DNA of 64,000 bases, from contig NC_041002.1 in the NCBI RefSeq assembly GCF_004193775.1, positions 2,157,261 through 2,221,260 of the forward strand. Reading direction: 5' to 3'. The notes beneath the pieces were generated by a model. The model had not been told where the DNA came from. It saw only the letters and a list, made by a program, of their open reading frames with translations, and did no database searches. Source of the stretch: Glycine soja (Eukaryota > Streptophyta > Magnoliopsida > Fabales > Fabaceae). Numbering within the stretch: the stretch's first letter is position 1; the number at the start of each line of letters is the position of its first letter. This document shows, piece by piece, positions 1 through 13,766 of the stretch. Position numbers and translations under genes: made by a program.

Positions 1-239
1 TTTTTAACACGTAAAGTTTAATACTTATTATTAATTGCCGCAAAATATTCTCTATTAATTAGTGTTTTAGGTACTCCTGGAATCAATTTTAACCTCCAAA
101 ATTATAATAAAAACATTCAAAATAATTATTTAATGCTTTGACCTCTAATTTGATTATAAAATTGACTTTGATCAAAATGAAAACTAATTCAAATACACAT
201 TATTTTACTATGATTTTGGGACTCAGAATTGATTTTAGG

Positions 240-243
<4 letters not shown>

Positions 244-285
<42 letters not shown>
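244..285. repeat. (TA)n microsatellite
   Basis: About 21 uninterrupted TA units. It creates spurious Tyr/Ile-rich open frames on the plus strand. Confidence 0.95.
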
Positions 286-288
<3 letters not shown>

Positions 289-2697
289 GGGCTACTTTTC
301 CTACTTTTTTCTTCTGTTTTACAAATAAGTCGCACATTTTCTCATTTTTTGATACATTCTCTAGCTTCAAATAAAGCATTATATATGTACATGAACCAAA
401 GAAGTATCAATCATTGATTTTTGTCCAAGTAAATTGTAAACTCTTATCGTAAATATGATGATTTTCTATGTGAGTTCTGTAGCTCACGAGTCACTACGGC
501 AAGGAGAGAATCGGAAGAGGAGCTAGGGATGACTTGGGAAATGAAGAAAATGAAACTGCGTGATTAACGTGATAAAGTCGGAGAGAGACACTTTTTCAGA
601 ACTTCTGTGTGTGGCAAACTGTCATTTTACAACATACAAGTGCAATGCAAGAAGCTCATGACATATATATGAGAAGAAAAAAAAAAACTAGCTATTAATT
701 CTCTGCTTCTCATCATTATCTTCCTTATCCTAAACCGAAGAGTTTGGCCCCACCCTCATTTTAACTATCACAAAGTATTCTCATCTGCATATCCTTTAAA
801 TAATGTTAATATCAATAGATCACTTGTTTATAAAAAAATCTTTATATTTTTTTAGAATGGTTTTCATTAGCATCATGTACATACAAGGTTGTGGGATGTC
901 TTGTGACTCAAGTTAAATAGTTGGTCTCTACTAGCTAATTTGTAGGCTTTATTCTTAATTCTTTTATAGCAATCTCTAGCTATAGTTTCAAGCTTTTGTG
1001 TTTGTTTTTGTTTGAAACTTTTGATATTTAAGAGCTACTTTGAATTGCATCAACGGAGTTAATCAATCAAGTAGATTGAGTGGATCTACTCAATAAAAAG
1101 ACAAAGTTCTATTAATATATATTCTCCATTAATACTTATTATTTATTTTTCACTCTTTTCTTTTTACATTGTATTATCTATTATACGTATATTTTCCTTT
1201 TTAAATCTTGAATAATCCGGTACCTACCAAACTTTTCTCTAATATTTATATCCATATATATGATGTCTACAATTATATATTATTATAAATATCTATTATT
1301 TTAGAATTCATGTCAATATAAAAAAATTATATTATCAATTAATAAAATCATGGGTATAATTTTTAAAATAATTATTATAAAGGTCAGTAAATTTATCTAA
1401 GAATTGTAATTAGATTACTTTTAGTATTTTTTTTCTTAAAATATTATTTTAGCTTAGATAATAGTAGTATGTCCAAATTTATCCCCTTTGTAAAAGAATC
1501 AAGTCAATCCATTCTACCTACCCACTCATCGATCAACACATTAATTATGGGTCAAGTCCAAATCACATAAAATTTAAATCAACACTCAAAATATCAATAG
1601 AGTTTGGGTTGGATTAATACGTTCTAGCCTGAAACAATTACATTAGACAGAAAATCTTGAAAGTTGAAAGGAGAATAATAAGAAAAAGAAAGAGAAGGGA
1701 AATTGGGAGAATGAAAAGAATCATATGAACAAAAGGACAAGAAGTACTGAAATGATGGGGGTGGCTGGTGAATGGTGTTGGGTTTGAATCCTCTCAATTC
1801 AAAACCGGTGGCCGAAAAGACCAGAAGAAAACAAAAATGGTGACGGAAACAAAAACATTGTTCTCTAAAATTTCCTTTAATTTATACTATGAAGTGCTAA
1901 TTCTAGTAGATACGTAATTTTTGTCCCTCTCACTGTTCCCCATACATCCATACAAACAACTTATCCGAGGGAAAGAAGAGTGCCTCTTTTAGGTTGAGCC
2001 ATGATGTTGAAGCCATATATATATGGCTTGTATATGATTCACTTCTAACTGGCAATGCCATGCATATATATATATATATATATGCACACACATAGTCACA
2101 TACGTACTGTGATCTCTATTTTGTGGGATCCTTGAAGTGTCAAGGAAAAACAAGATAGGGGAACTCATTCATTGCACCGACTATTTAAATATTTATAAAC
2201 ATATGTATTCTATAGTTATCAAACTTAGTTTGGATCTGCTGATTTGACTGAAGTCAGCTAAATACTTTAACTAACATTAGACATGAGAATAAAAATCAAA
2301 CTTATGCATATCCATTTAATTTTATGTTGAGTTTGACCAGAAAAATTTACTTTAACCACAGATTTAAGTTTTCTTTTACTTGAGAAAGCAGGAGAGGGTG
2401 GAGTTTGGTAGGTCACTCCCACACCCATCCCGTAAGCCTTATGTATATTTTTATAATTATAATTATTAATAATGTAGTTATATATTTATATATAATTTTA
2501 TTATTATATGTAATTGTTAATTATTTAATTATTTAATTATTTCATATTTTAATTTTTATAATTAATAAAAATATAAAATAATTAGTTAAATAAATAATAT
2601 TATAATGATTATATTAATTTTAACAAAATTAAAATTATGCATTTAACTAAAAATATAATTTAATTCTTAAATATGTTTATGTTATTTATTCTTTGTT

Positions 2698-2701
<4 letters not shown>

Positions 2702-2761
<60 letters not shown>
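2702..2761. repeat. (TA)n microsatellite, 60 bp
   Basis: The longest pure TA run in the window, about 30 units, inside very AT-rich intergenic DNA. Confidence 0.95.
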
Positions 2762-2762
<1 letters not shown>

Positions 2763-4463
2763 TGGATTAAAATATAATTAATAACTTTATTTATGATTTA
2801 TTTAAAGTATTTGAATAAATATTATTTTTTAAATGTAAGATGATTTTTTTGTTGATTTCTTCAAACCCGATAAAATTTAATTAGGATGGGTTGGATTTCA
2901 TATTTTCATCCCACCTTTTATAAATCTAAACTCATCTCGCCTTATGTTGGGACAGAAATGAGAATAGACAAACCCACTCCCCATCCATACTATTCTCATC
3001 CTTAACTAGCACATTAGACATGTTAATATATATTAATTTAAGAATCCATATGACATAAGTTAATGATAATTTGGTAAATATTTAGCTAGGACATGTATTG
3101 GGGGAGGGGAGAGATTATCCATAAAAAACTTAATCTTAAATAAACAACATAAGAAGAAAGACTTTAATTTTTATAAATTTTCTGCGTAAAATAAATTTTA
3201 TTATCAACTAATAAACAATTATGATATTTGTATATGGTTTTTTTTATACTACTCCTACATTTACCATTTTCTCTAAGAAAAATGATAAGCTTCACATTTA
3301 TTTGGCAAAGAAAGAGGGTTTAAAATTTGGCATAAAAGTCTTACGAAATTTGATTCCTTAAGTATAGTTATATCTTCTGTTATAAATTAGCTTCACAATC
3401 TCTTCTCTTGAAAGGTGTTTGAATTTTTTTTCTTATTTTAATTTGTGAGTTTAATTTATTTACACCGTCAACTTATAAGAAATCATAATAGATATTCTTT
3501 TTAAGTAGTTGTGTTAATCCTCTTCAACATAAATAAATCTTTTAATAATGGTGAACAATATGTCCTGAAAGTGTCTCTTAATGATATTTTATCTTTCTAC
3601 AGCCTTTAGTGTCACTAAATTTGAATTTTTTTTAGGCGATAAAATGAATCGAGTCTGAATAATCTGCTTCTGCATGGTAGGGTTGGTAGAAACATCATGT
3701 TTTTGTATAAAATTAAATAAATTGGTTTTACACGAGAAAAAAATATTGTTTTTTTGGTTTAATACTTTCGTTTAACACGTTTTGCGAGAAGTAACGTCAA
3801 TAAAAAGGTGTGTTTCTGAGAAGGAACATCATTCTACCAATAGAAAAGCAAACGCACTCACATCTCTAATCTGTTACCAATGCCACTCACAAACTATTGG
3901 CAACAACCAATTCGTAAAGAAATTCCAACATTCTAGTTTAAATTAATTATAAAATTTATTATACTAAACTCCCTCAGCTAACATCAATTACACTCGTAGT
4001 CTAATTGTTTAGAAAACTATACATAGTGTATAATCAGCACATAAAAGAAGACATATGTGTAGTTATAAAAGTAAACGTATAAGAATAAGAATAAAATATA
4101 AAGTAATAAAATTTCGTATAACTTTTCAAACAAATATTGTAGGTGTAAAATTAACACTAACCTTAAAAAGAGTTTAAAGAGAAGTGTGAATTATGCTAAA
4201 TTATGCTGAATAGCCAGTAATAAAATCCAGTTAAACAATTGATCATCTTATATGATAAAATTATCATGAGAAAAATTATTTTGGTACAAAATAATAAATA
4301 TGATAACAATGATTTCATATATTGCATTTTCTAAACAGAAAACTTCATTTGCAACTACACACAAGAGTTGGAATTCTAAATTATAAAAACTACACACACA
4401 AAAACAATATTCAATATGAATTGTTACAGGAGCGAGCAGCCCCTTTTTTTTATGTTGGATCTA

Positions 4464-7400
4464 CTATCTTGACCAAATTTTCTTCTTAGTGTCCCTCTCT
4501 TTGATTCCTTGAACCTGATCTCTGCTTGTGCTACCTCTCTTGTGAGACACTGGGGCTGGATTAGCAGTGACTGGCCTTGGTGTTGGCCTCACACCCCTTA
4601 CTATTTTTGGTGGATCAGATTTCCTTGCGACTCTTCTATCATGTAATAATGATGATGGCATGACAAAGTTGTTTTCATCATTGCTTCTTTTGCTTCTTAT
4701 CTTATGAGTGGAATCATTCTCTTTGAACAAAGAACCTTGGCTTATCTTATGAGTGGAATCATTCCCTTTGAACAAAGAAGAACCTTGACTTATCTGGCGG
4801 TTTACCGAGTCTGAACACCTTAAAATGCCAGTCTCGATCTCACTTGGACATTCTTCCCCCATGCAGCTTTTACATACATCTGGTGTGGCTGCTTTTACTG
4901 CATCCACAAAAGAATGAGTTTGTTGCCATTGTTGCTCTCGCTCTCGGTACCTGTCCTCCAGTTCCTTCATCTGTCATGACATATATTGACACATGAGCAC
5001 GTGCATTAATTTAAAACAATCCACTTAAAAGAGGCAACGAAAGCCGAGTGCGATAAATGATGAAAATTGAACACTGATAATGGTTACTGTCAGCCTGTGA
5101 AAGAGTTATTAATTAGGATATTACTCTTAAATGACTGTGATCAAATGCACAACAGAAACAAATTGTTAAATTTCTTATTTGAGATGTGCAAAGTACCTGT
5201 TGACGAAGCAAGGACATTGAGCTTTGTTCCTGCTCTTTCAGTTTTCTCTCAAGCTCCTTGATCTGAAGAATATGAAGCAATGAACATGAAAAGAGGCGTC
5301 ATTAAATATATTCCATTATCAAAATTAGCAGAATATCTAATTGTACAAACAACTCTAATTGTTGACAACCTTATCTTTCAAAATGGCAGATTCAGACTCA
5401 GACCCTTGCATCTGATCTTCCAGTTTTTTCTCTAGATCCCAAACCTGCTTACGAAGAAGAACTGATTTATTGATTGAGAGAAAAAATGGTAAACTTTTTC
5501 TTCAAGGAATAATTCATCACATGATAATGCATGTTAATTCATCACAAAGATGAGTGGAAGGAAGCAGTTTTCGCAAGTAACAGACAAACCTTCTGTTGAA
5601 AACTTGCTGACTCTGACTGCAGTTGTTCTTTCATCTTTTTCTCTAGCTCTTTCACCTTCAATAGAGACAAGTGTTTTGTCAGAAATGAATGTGAGTAACA
5701 GAGTAACCAAGGATATCATTTTATTTAATGACAAAATCAAACAAGCACATTGTTTTTTGTGGTATGTTTATATGTGGAGTTAGCCAAATGGCCCATCAAT
5801 ATAGGCATTGATGTCAAATTTTTTTTTAATGTAGGAGCTCAAAAACCAAGACCAAAACACCATGCTAGACATCCCCTTGTCATTACTAAAACAATGTGTA
5901 GATGAGCAAAAAAGTTCAAATGGCAATGTCAAACCGAAACCAACCTTTTGTTGAAGAGTACCGCAGGTTTCTTCTTTCCCTCTCAATTTGGCAGATAATT
6001 GAGAGATTTTTTTCTCTGAGTCATTTTGCATGGCTCTTTTCAACTCAATCTGTCCCTCAAGTTCTTGAATCTTTTCTTGTAGATTTTTGTAAATTTGATC
6101 CTTGCCTTTGGCCTTACTCTCCAAGCTTTGCAAATTTTCTTCAAGTTTTCGCATAGATTCATCTTTAATTCTGCACTCACTCCGTGCTTTTTCAAGCTAA
6201 AGCCAAAGTGTAAAAGGAAGAAAACATTAACTTGTATTCTAGAACATGGTGAAATAGAAAATAATTTTTAATGTGTTCAAGTAGGATCAGCAACCTACCA
6301 TTGCTTTCATCTTTTGAACTTCACTTGTATCAATTTGCTTCTTAACAGGACCTAACTCAACACCCCTCACTCTAGTTGCAAAATTAAGTGAGCTCAGTGT
6401 CTCACCTACGTCCTGGTCTGATGGACTTATTTGTACAAACATCAAAGTTTTGGAGTCACCTCCTGCAATGTTTTACGAAAAATAAGCAAGGAATGTTACC
6501 AATATATTCTTGCATAATCAGGATCTTACTCCTCAAAAACACAAACACACAAAAAGCTGAAGTGACTAGACATACCTAGTGAGTCTTGAAGTAAATGTGT
6601 CAGTTTAGAGTTCCTGAAACCACCAAAGGAAAGAGCATGAATAAAACTTATATTTAGTTATTTATAAATTAAGATGCGGTAGAAGTAAAGAGGTGCAGAT
6701 ATACCTATATGGAATGTGACTACTTTTCGCTGCTAAAGCGGATATTACATCTCCAAGGGCAGAAAGAGATCGATTGATATTTTGTGCTTCCTTAAGCCGT
6801 TCCCCTTGCACATCAGTCTTTGCAAGTCTCTCACTACCTGCCAAATCCACAAGCCAAAGCTTGCTCTTGGTAGATTCGCCACTCAACAAATTTTTAGCCT
6901 TTACTGTTACACAAAGCAGGCTGAAACAGATATAAGCAATTGTTAAAAATTGTAGGAAAAAAAGCATATTGATGCAGAGGTTCTAGACAAGAAATCTTCT
7001 TAGTATGATAAATGAAGAAAAAATACAAGAGCTTGGTACCAGTGAGATCGACTGCTGTGCTCATTAACGTTATTACTTCCAACTGCTCTAGCATTATTTC
7101 CGACCTGCAGTACATTCCACACTTCATTTATGTTATCAATCCTGGCTTCTACAACACCAGGAACATGATGAAATCCTTCAGAAGCTTGTTTTATCTCCAA
7201 CCTGATAATCATTTCAAGATAAATCATTCTAGCTACTTCAGTTTCCTGCTCAGACTAGTGATATTGCACATTCTAGCATGCTTGGAACCACATTACTATA
7301 TCAGACTATCTTACAAATGGAAGCAGTGATAAACATAACAAATTACCGCTTTGATGTTTGTCCTGTAGCCAATAAGTCTCTGATTTGTTCATTGTAAACC

Positions 7401-10400
7401 TCTATCACACTAACAGATATGTCATATGAAAATGTTTCACTCCTTTCCTTACTAACTTTAAACAAGTGCTCAAGAGTCCTGTAATTTACTCCTCTATTCT
7501 GCTGTGTTCCTTCCATGGTGAATGTCTTCCCTGTTCCTGTTTGCCCATAAGCAAAGATGCAAACATTGTAGCCATCCAGTACAGAGATTACCATTGATGA
7601 TGCATCAGCAAAAACATCAACTGTTAAAACATAGAAAACACTGTTGTTTAGAAAAGTTCCAATTATGATAAATAATAAAAATCTTGTACTAAATATATAA
7701 GAGCGATGACATTCAAGGCTCAAGCAAATAGCTATTGTGTTACACTTTTCAGATACCTTGATCATCTTTTGGTGTATAAACTCTGTCAAATCTGAATGAT
7801 TTTTTGGTGGAGCCACTTGTCAAAATTCCAAGGCAACCTTCCTTTGCTGCATCAAAATCCACAACTGTATTGCTTCCAGCTGAGATTTCAGCCTTATTCA
7901 ATGGACGACATCGACAGAAAACCCTAATGTTCCCTATTATTCATAACAGAAGTGTCATTAGTGCCTTTGACTTAAAATAGTTTTCTTTATATCAGAAAAA
8001 AGTCCATATATACTATGTAGAATAAGTAAACATGACATGAGGAAATACCTTTAGCCTCTTGAACTTCATTGAAGAGTTTCTTTCTCTTTGCCATCTCTTC
8101 GCTGTACTTCACTTTGAGATCTTCACACTGCTTAACTGCAGAAAGAAGTTTAGTCCGATAAGATTATTTGTACTATTTCAAAGCAATAAATTATCTGCAA
8201 ACTTACATTGACAAAATTGGAAGCTAAATAATATAACTAAAGCATACCCAATTCCTGAACTGCAAAAACCATCTTATTTAATTCGGGGATTGAATCAACA
8301 CATTCATGCGCTTCAAAGGAAAGTTTTGAATAATCACTCTTCATCAACTGCAAAACAAATTTAGCATAAATGTAAGTTAAGTTATCCTCTGAGAATAAAA
8401 AATAATAATAATAATATTGATAATAACTTCAAGTTTAACTCCTTCCTGAATTTTCATCAATTACCTTAATTTTTTCTTGTAAACTGTTAATTGCTTCTGC
8501 CCATTTCTTCTTATCAAGCTCATACCTATTAGAAATACTCCTCAGGCTTTCAGCTTGTTTCTCTACAGTTTGATCTGCCAAGGAAATTGGCAATAGAATT
8601 AGGAATCAGATATAAGGTGATGCCATTGATGCAAGTGCATCTTACTGCATTACATTTATTAAGACCATAAACTATGCATAGCAAATAGAAAATGAAATAA
8701 TCATCAGATCTCGAAATTACTACAAACACATGTTAATGAATCTCATAAACGAGTTAAAAATTAAGTATTTTTAAGACTCTATTTTCCATGCTCTTGAAGG
8801 GAACCCTGCAAAACTTACCAGTTGTGAGTAACTTAAATGTCACTTTGTCAAGTTCCATCTGGACTGCCTCCAATTGCTCATTTTTTGCTGTTAATGACAT
8901 CCATGCCTCATAGCATTCTTTTGCCTTGAGATCGCACTGCATTGTGAGCTCTTTTATCTTGCTCTTGTACTTTGCTGTAGACTTTGCCTGCATAACTTTC
9001 ATCTGAAACATTCCAATGAAAAACAGAAAAAGCAAAATGTTGTGAGTCAGTGACACTTGCACTTCAAACTGCCACTTATCAACTAGGTTACACCTCTAAC
9101 CTGTGATGAAGGAATTTCAATCTGTGCAGCACAGGAGCTACATTTAATGTAATCACTTGTCACTTGTGGAACTGTTTGAAAAATATTACAAAAAAAGACA
9201 GCAAATTGCTGAGTAACCATCTAGGCCAGTGGCAAACAATTCAAGCACATTAAACAGAAATACAGTACCTGACGCCTTCGTTGCTCTTCTAATGCAAATC
9301 CCACTAACAACTGGGCTTCCAGATATACTTTCAAATCTTATGAGAATAACCCCATCATCCTTAACAGACACCCTTGAATCAACCATCTGTAATGGCTTAT
9401 TGGCTCCAACAACTGCATAGATATCCAATTCAGATAGAACCTGCCATTTTATTTCAATAAAAAAAAGGGGTTGAAGCCTTTACCTGTATAAATTTTTCAA
9501 ATATAAATGCATAAAAATAAAAATATTCTAGCTTGTACAGAAAAACATGCCTTTTCATCTTGGATGTATACATTGAACACCCTCATTCCTTTTGGCCCAT
9601 TTATGTTAATGATCTCCACAAAATGAAGATCAACAACGTAGTCTCCAGGAGGAAGATTAGCAAACCTATAACAAAAGCTTCCCAACCGAGCTGATTGGTA
9701 GATAAATGGGTAGTCTCCACCCTCCACTATTTTCTCATTGGTACGCATAACGTTGCCACCATCAAAATAGGTGTCACCCAGGAACGTTATTCCACCAGCT
9801 GCTTCACTAAAAGCATCCCCTCCCGCATTTACAAACATGAAACACTCCTCTTCTGCTTCAAAACGACATAATATTAAAATTAAACATTCGATCTACATAA
9901 GCATAAACACCTCAAGTCCTGTCTCAATACTTAGAACACAGTGTTTTGCATTTTTCTGTAAACTTCACTGAAAATTCAAAAGTTTGATCTAAATTACCCG
10001 TGTAATCAGATTAGCACTACACTTCTAAACTAATCCCAACTACAATTTACTTAACCCTAATCCAAAATTCTAAATCCCCAAAATTAATACTTCACTACAC
10101 AATTGCCAGCAACTGTTATGTAACTAGAGAAAATAAACAGAACGAGTTTGAAATCCGGTTGAAAGGGGTGATTCAAGGGTAATTGGGAAAAGGGTAAAGG
10201 TAGCAGCACTAAATTTCAACTTAGAAAGAGGAAAAATGGAACCTTTTCTAATCTATTTTTCATTTCTAGTCACAGTCCTAACCATAAAGCCCATTTTATG
10301 AATTTGTGATATTCTAACCTGCGTTGCCAGATCTCGTAAGCCCAGTTGGGACCAGTCTTGAACTGGAGTCGCAAACCATCGAATCGAACAAGGACTCGTT

Positions 10401-10484
10401 GGCGTCGTGCATTGGAGAATCTTTAGGCTCTGAGATTAGGGTTTGTGGGTATTGCTGAACGTCGTTCGATTGAGTCGGATCCAT
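4464..10484 (-). CDS. Kinesin-14 motor protein with N-terminal malectin-like domain (19 exons)
   Basis: Minus-end type microtubule motor. Exons (minus): 10484-10319, 9852-9551, 9440-9269, 9171-9101, 9002-8819, 8574-8465, 8347-8248, 8135-8049, 7933-7757, 7620-7347, 7201-7040, 6920-6705, 6613-6576, 6462-6299, 6196-5945, 5655-5590, 5444-5370, 5262-5197, 4970-4464. They join in frame to 3189 nt, 1062 residues. A malectin-like di-glucose-binding fold spans about residues 56-215, coiled coil about 240-395, the motor about 397-735, and a second coiled coil about 741-925 before a basic Ser-rich tail. Motor motifs seen: P-loop GQTGTGKT (482-489), switch [11 protein letters not shown] (592-601), switch II DLAGSE (627-632). 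A coil before an internal motor is the kinesin-14 layout. Arabidopsis At2g22610 and At1g72250 have this malectin-kinesin architecture. All introns are GT-AG except intron 2, which is GC-AG. The start ATG opens [10 protein letters not shown]. Sugar binding is inferred from the fold only. Confidence 0.93.
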
Positions 10485-10522
10485 GTGAAAGATGGAGGCT
10501 TGGCAATCAAGAAGGAATTTCT

Positions 10523-10542
10523 AGAGAGAGAGAGAGAGAGAG
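10523..10542. repeat. (GA)n run in the kinesin 5' leader
   Basis: Ten AG units about 40 bp upstream of the kinesin ATG; on the coding strand this is a (CT)n pyrimidine tract, a common feature of plant core promoters and 5' UTRs. A role in expression is inference. Confidence 0.7.
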
Positions 10543-11510
10543 GGCTGGTTCCGTGGCAAAGAGAAAATTTCAGTGCTTCGAACCGTGGCGAGGGATGGGA
10601 ATGGGATCCTTCAAATTTGAATTTGGTGACCGTTGATAAGTTTTGAATTAACCGACCGTTGAAGTTGAAGTATAGTCCTTTCTTCTTTCCTTTTTACCTT
10701 TCAGCTTGAAGAGAAATTCGAACAGAACCTACCAATTTATCGGGTAAACTAGAAGAATACGAAAATTATTTATGGTAAAGTCTTTTTTTTTTCCTAGTAG
10801 AAAAGTAATTAGAGCCCATGTATTAAATTTGAAAAATAATATATTTGATAACGTTTAAACAAATTTTTTTAGAGTAAATCATCATTTTTGCCTTAAATTA
10901 TTACCATTTTTCTTAAATTGTCTCTAAAATAATTTAAATAATTTTTAAAAATATTGAATATTTATCCCTTTAATTTCCAACTTGATATAGAGTAAAGTTT
11001 AGGAACAAATTTAAAATATTTGAGCAACTGCTTAACATGATTTTTAATATCCTAAAGACTATTTAAGTACTTTTTTGTTTTAAAAACTAATTAAGAACGA
11101 AAATAATACTTTAAAGATGAATTTAACAGTCTAGTTTTGTTTTTTTATCAATCCATCTTATAAATAATGTTATAGTTGTGTATAACAAATTAGAAATTTT
11201 TAAAAATTTGAATATGTATTTCAATAATAAAAAATTACTTATGTTTTTTAAGGCAAAAATTACTTATGTTTTAAATAACACATTTACATTAAAATAAACG
11301 CTAAGATAAGCTGTTAATTTGTTTTAAATTATATAAAAATATGTACATTTGGTCTATTTAAATGGGTCAAAATTTAAATTTGGTTTAAACAAAAGAAAAA
11401 TCAATAAATGTGTTATTTTAACATATTTGACACTAGCATGTGTTTGAATTGAATTATTTTGAAAAATTATTTCACAATCAATTAGATATATTGTTATAAT
11501 CTATAATGGA

Positions 11511-11712
11511 TAAGAAGTTTTATGTTTGAATATGTTAGGTGAAAAGTAGTTTTAAGATTTTATTTATTTGAGTATTCTAAATATTCAATTTCTATCGTAA
11601 AATTACAAAAACAAATGTTTGCAATAGTTAATTTGTATAAGAAATTTTATGTTTTGAATATGTTAGGTGAAAACCGGTTTTAGGATCATTTATTTATTTG
11701 GATTTTCTAAAA
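11511..11712. repeat. Degenerate tandem pair, period about 127 bp
   Basis: The block starting TAAGAAGTTTTATG at 11511 returns at 11638 as TAAGAAATTTTATG. Both are followed by GAATATGTTAGGTGAAAA and a similar T-rich tail. No coding potential. Confidence 0.7.
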
Positions 11713-13443
11713 TTATCAAATTATATAATATTTTTTAAGGAATTTTTTAATAGTTATTTTGTATTAAAATTAATAAATTAGTTAATATGGGATAAAAATA
11801 GAAAAAAAAAATTTAACTAGGAAATAATATTTTAGCATTTAATATATTATAATAAAAAACAATTTTCTTTTGTAATATATTATAATCTTCTTTTTTTTGT
11901 CAACATTACCAAATAATAGAAAACAAAACTTTAAACAGATTATAATATAAAATTAATTCAATCTATATTCTAAACACACACTTTTGATGTTTTTGGATTA
12001 AAAAAGAAAATTAAAGAAGAAAGAAATAATAAGTATGAAAATAAAAATCATCTCTCTTGTTTTTCTAGTCTTTATGTTATTTTAGTAGTTTCTCTTTTTT
12101 CGATTATTACTTTTTGTATCTACACTGTTATAATTCTAGACTTCATTTAAGAGATTTGAGATCAATTTTAATTTTTTAATATAAAAAATATATATTTATT
12201 GATACCCAATAACAAGAAATCCATCTTATAACTCTAAGAAATTAGTTGAGTGAAATAAAATATGATTTTGCATATAATATATAAGTTTAAATATTTTTTC
12301 AGTTAATTTAACATTTTTATGTTTTTTCTTGTAAAATTATTTTTTTAGTAATTACAAATTATGTTTGTTTTTCATCCTTAAAATATTTTAAACAGTAAAA
12401 AAATATTATCTAAAATATTATAAGAATAAAAAACAAAATACATAATTTACAATGACTAAAGACAAAAAAATAATTTTACAAAAATAAAAAAATACTAAAT
12501 TATAAGGAGTAAAAAAGTATTTAAACTTAATATATAATAAGTTTTCACTCATCTTAGTGTAAGATAAATATAAATATATATAGTTTTTTATTTTTATACT
12601 TTTGTCAGTACTTTTTGAGTCCGAAGATTTTTGTTGCCATGAATTAAGACGTCATCTCTTCCCTAAATTTTAATAAAATGATTTAAAATATTAAACCCAC
12701 CTTATATGACTCCTCGTTATAATTATGAGGTTCAAAAAAGTGTTAAATACGCGATTATTCATGGATGCTTGCTTGGGCTAGGTCATGTATTTTCTTTAAC
12801 GATGCCGTCAACATCTACTATGGAATACAGTACTTGTTGGGTTGGATCTTGTTCTTTTTGGGCCTCATGTCATATACCCAAATTTCTATAGACCATTAGA
12901 CCACTGTTAAAAAACACACTCAAAATAGGATTTTAACACTCTACTCTAGATGCTAGAGAGTTGAGGGTGAATAAAGAATTTTATTATGCAATATAATATT
13001 TTTTTTGAAGTAATATTTTATTATGCAATAAAATATAGTTAGCGGGTTCTACAACTATCATTATAAGTTCTTATATATGATAAACGATATGTTTTTTTCT
13101 TCAACGTATCTATATTATGTTACTCTATAATATGAGAGGATCTAAATCTATAAAATTAAATAAAAAATTGCTAGACAACTGCCATTGGGGAATGCTCATT
13201 TGGTCATATCTTATATGATTACAGGGCTCATTTGCTTCTAATAATCAGAAGACACTTCAAGTATCAACACATTCATCAGTTTAGCATAAAAGGTAGCTTA
13301 ATTATAGCCCAAAAGCTCATTTTGTTTCAGGCATCTTTTCGTTATTGCTACTTTGCATTGATGTTATTTTGAAACTTTGATAAAATTATATATGATTAAT
13401 ATGAATTTTAGTTAAACCAATTTAGTTAGTATTTAGTGATTGG

Positions 13444-13549
13444 TGGTTGGGAAGGGGGTTGAAAGGGGGAGGAGGGAAGAATATAGATTCGAATCTCTAT
13501 TAATATTTTAACAAAAATTAATAACTAAAATTAATCAATAAAAAGATAA
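13444..13549 (+). mobile_element. tRNA-derived SINE fragment with target-site duplication
   Basis: A body with a G-rich middle, a B-box-like ATTCGAATCTC near 13492 and an A-rich tail. It is flanked by near-identical 14-mers: TATTTAGTGATTGG (13430-13443) and TATCTAGTGATCGG (13550-13563), 12 of 14 matching. The body resembles the SINE copies near 40.5 and 62.9 kb. The 5' end (A box) looks short. Confidence 0.55.
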
Positions 13550-13592
13550 TATCTAGTGATCGGCTCTCCCAAAACATTTTACTGATGATCTG

Positions 13593-13766
13593 CCACTAAT
13601 CCCAAGTTCACTTTGTGCTAGTTAAGGAATCATACTTCTATTTTACAATTATGAAAATGGACTTTGAATATTCTCCACTAATCCCAAGTTCACTTTGTGT
13701 TAGTTTTGGAATCATATTTCTATTTTATAATTATGAAAATGGACGACCTTCAATATTCTCCACCCA
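13593..13766. repeat. Tandem pair, period 82 bp
   Basis: The unit starting CCACTAATCCCAAGTTCACT at 13593 is repeated from 13675 with few changes. Both units contain TTATGAAAATGGAC. Confidence 0.85.

Larger units (their letters stand above)
1..4380. other. AT-rich intergenic region, no gene seen
   Basis: No reading frame here looks like a protein. The stretch holds long A/T runs and two (TA)n microsatellites, listed separately. Short open frames near 138-417 are translations of the (TA)n run. Its right end is the 3' flank of the minus-strand kinesin gene. Confidence 0.7.

Noticed and set aside
138..417. Two open frames rich in Tyr/Ile
   Set aside because: They translate the (TA)n microsatellite in two frames and resemble no protein.
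520..539. A 20-mer resembling miR169 (GGATGACTTG core), with a loosely similar star-like GGCAA-TGTC stretch about 90 bp downstream
   Set aside because: About 14 of 20 bases match from memory, and the two arms pair poorly when folded by hand. Not reported as a microRNA gene; folding and small-RNA data would decide.
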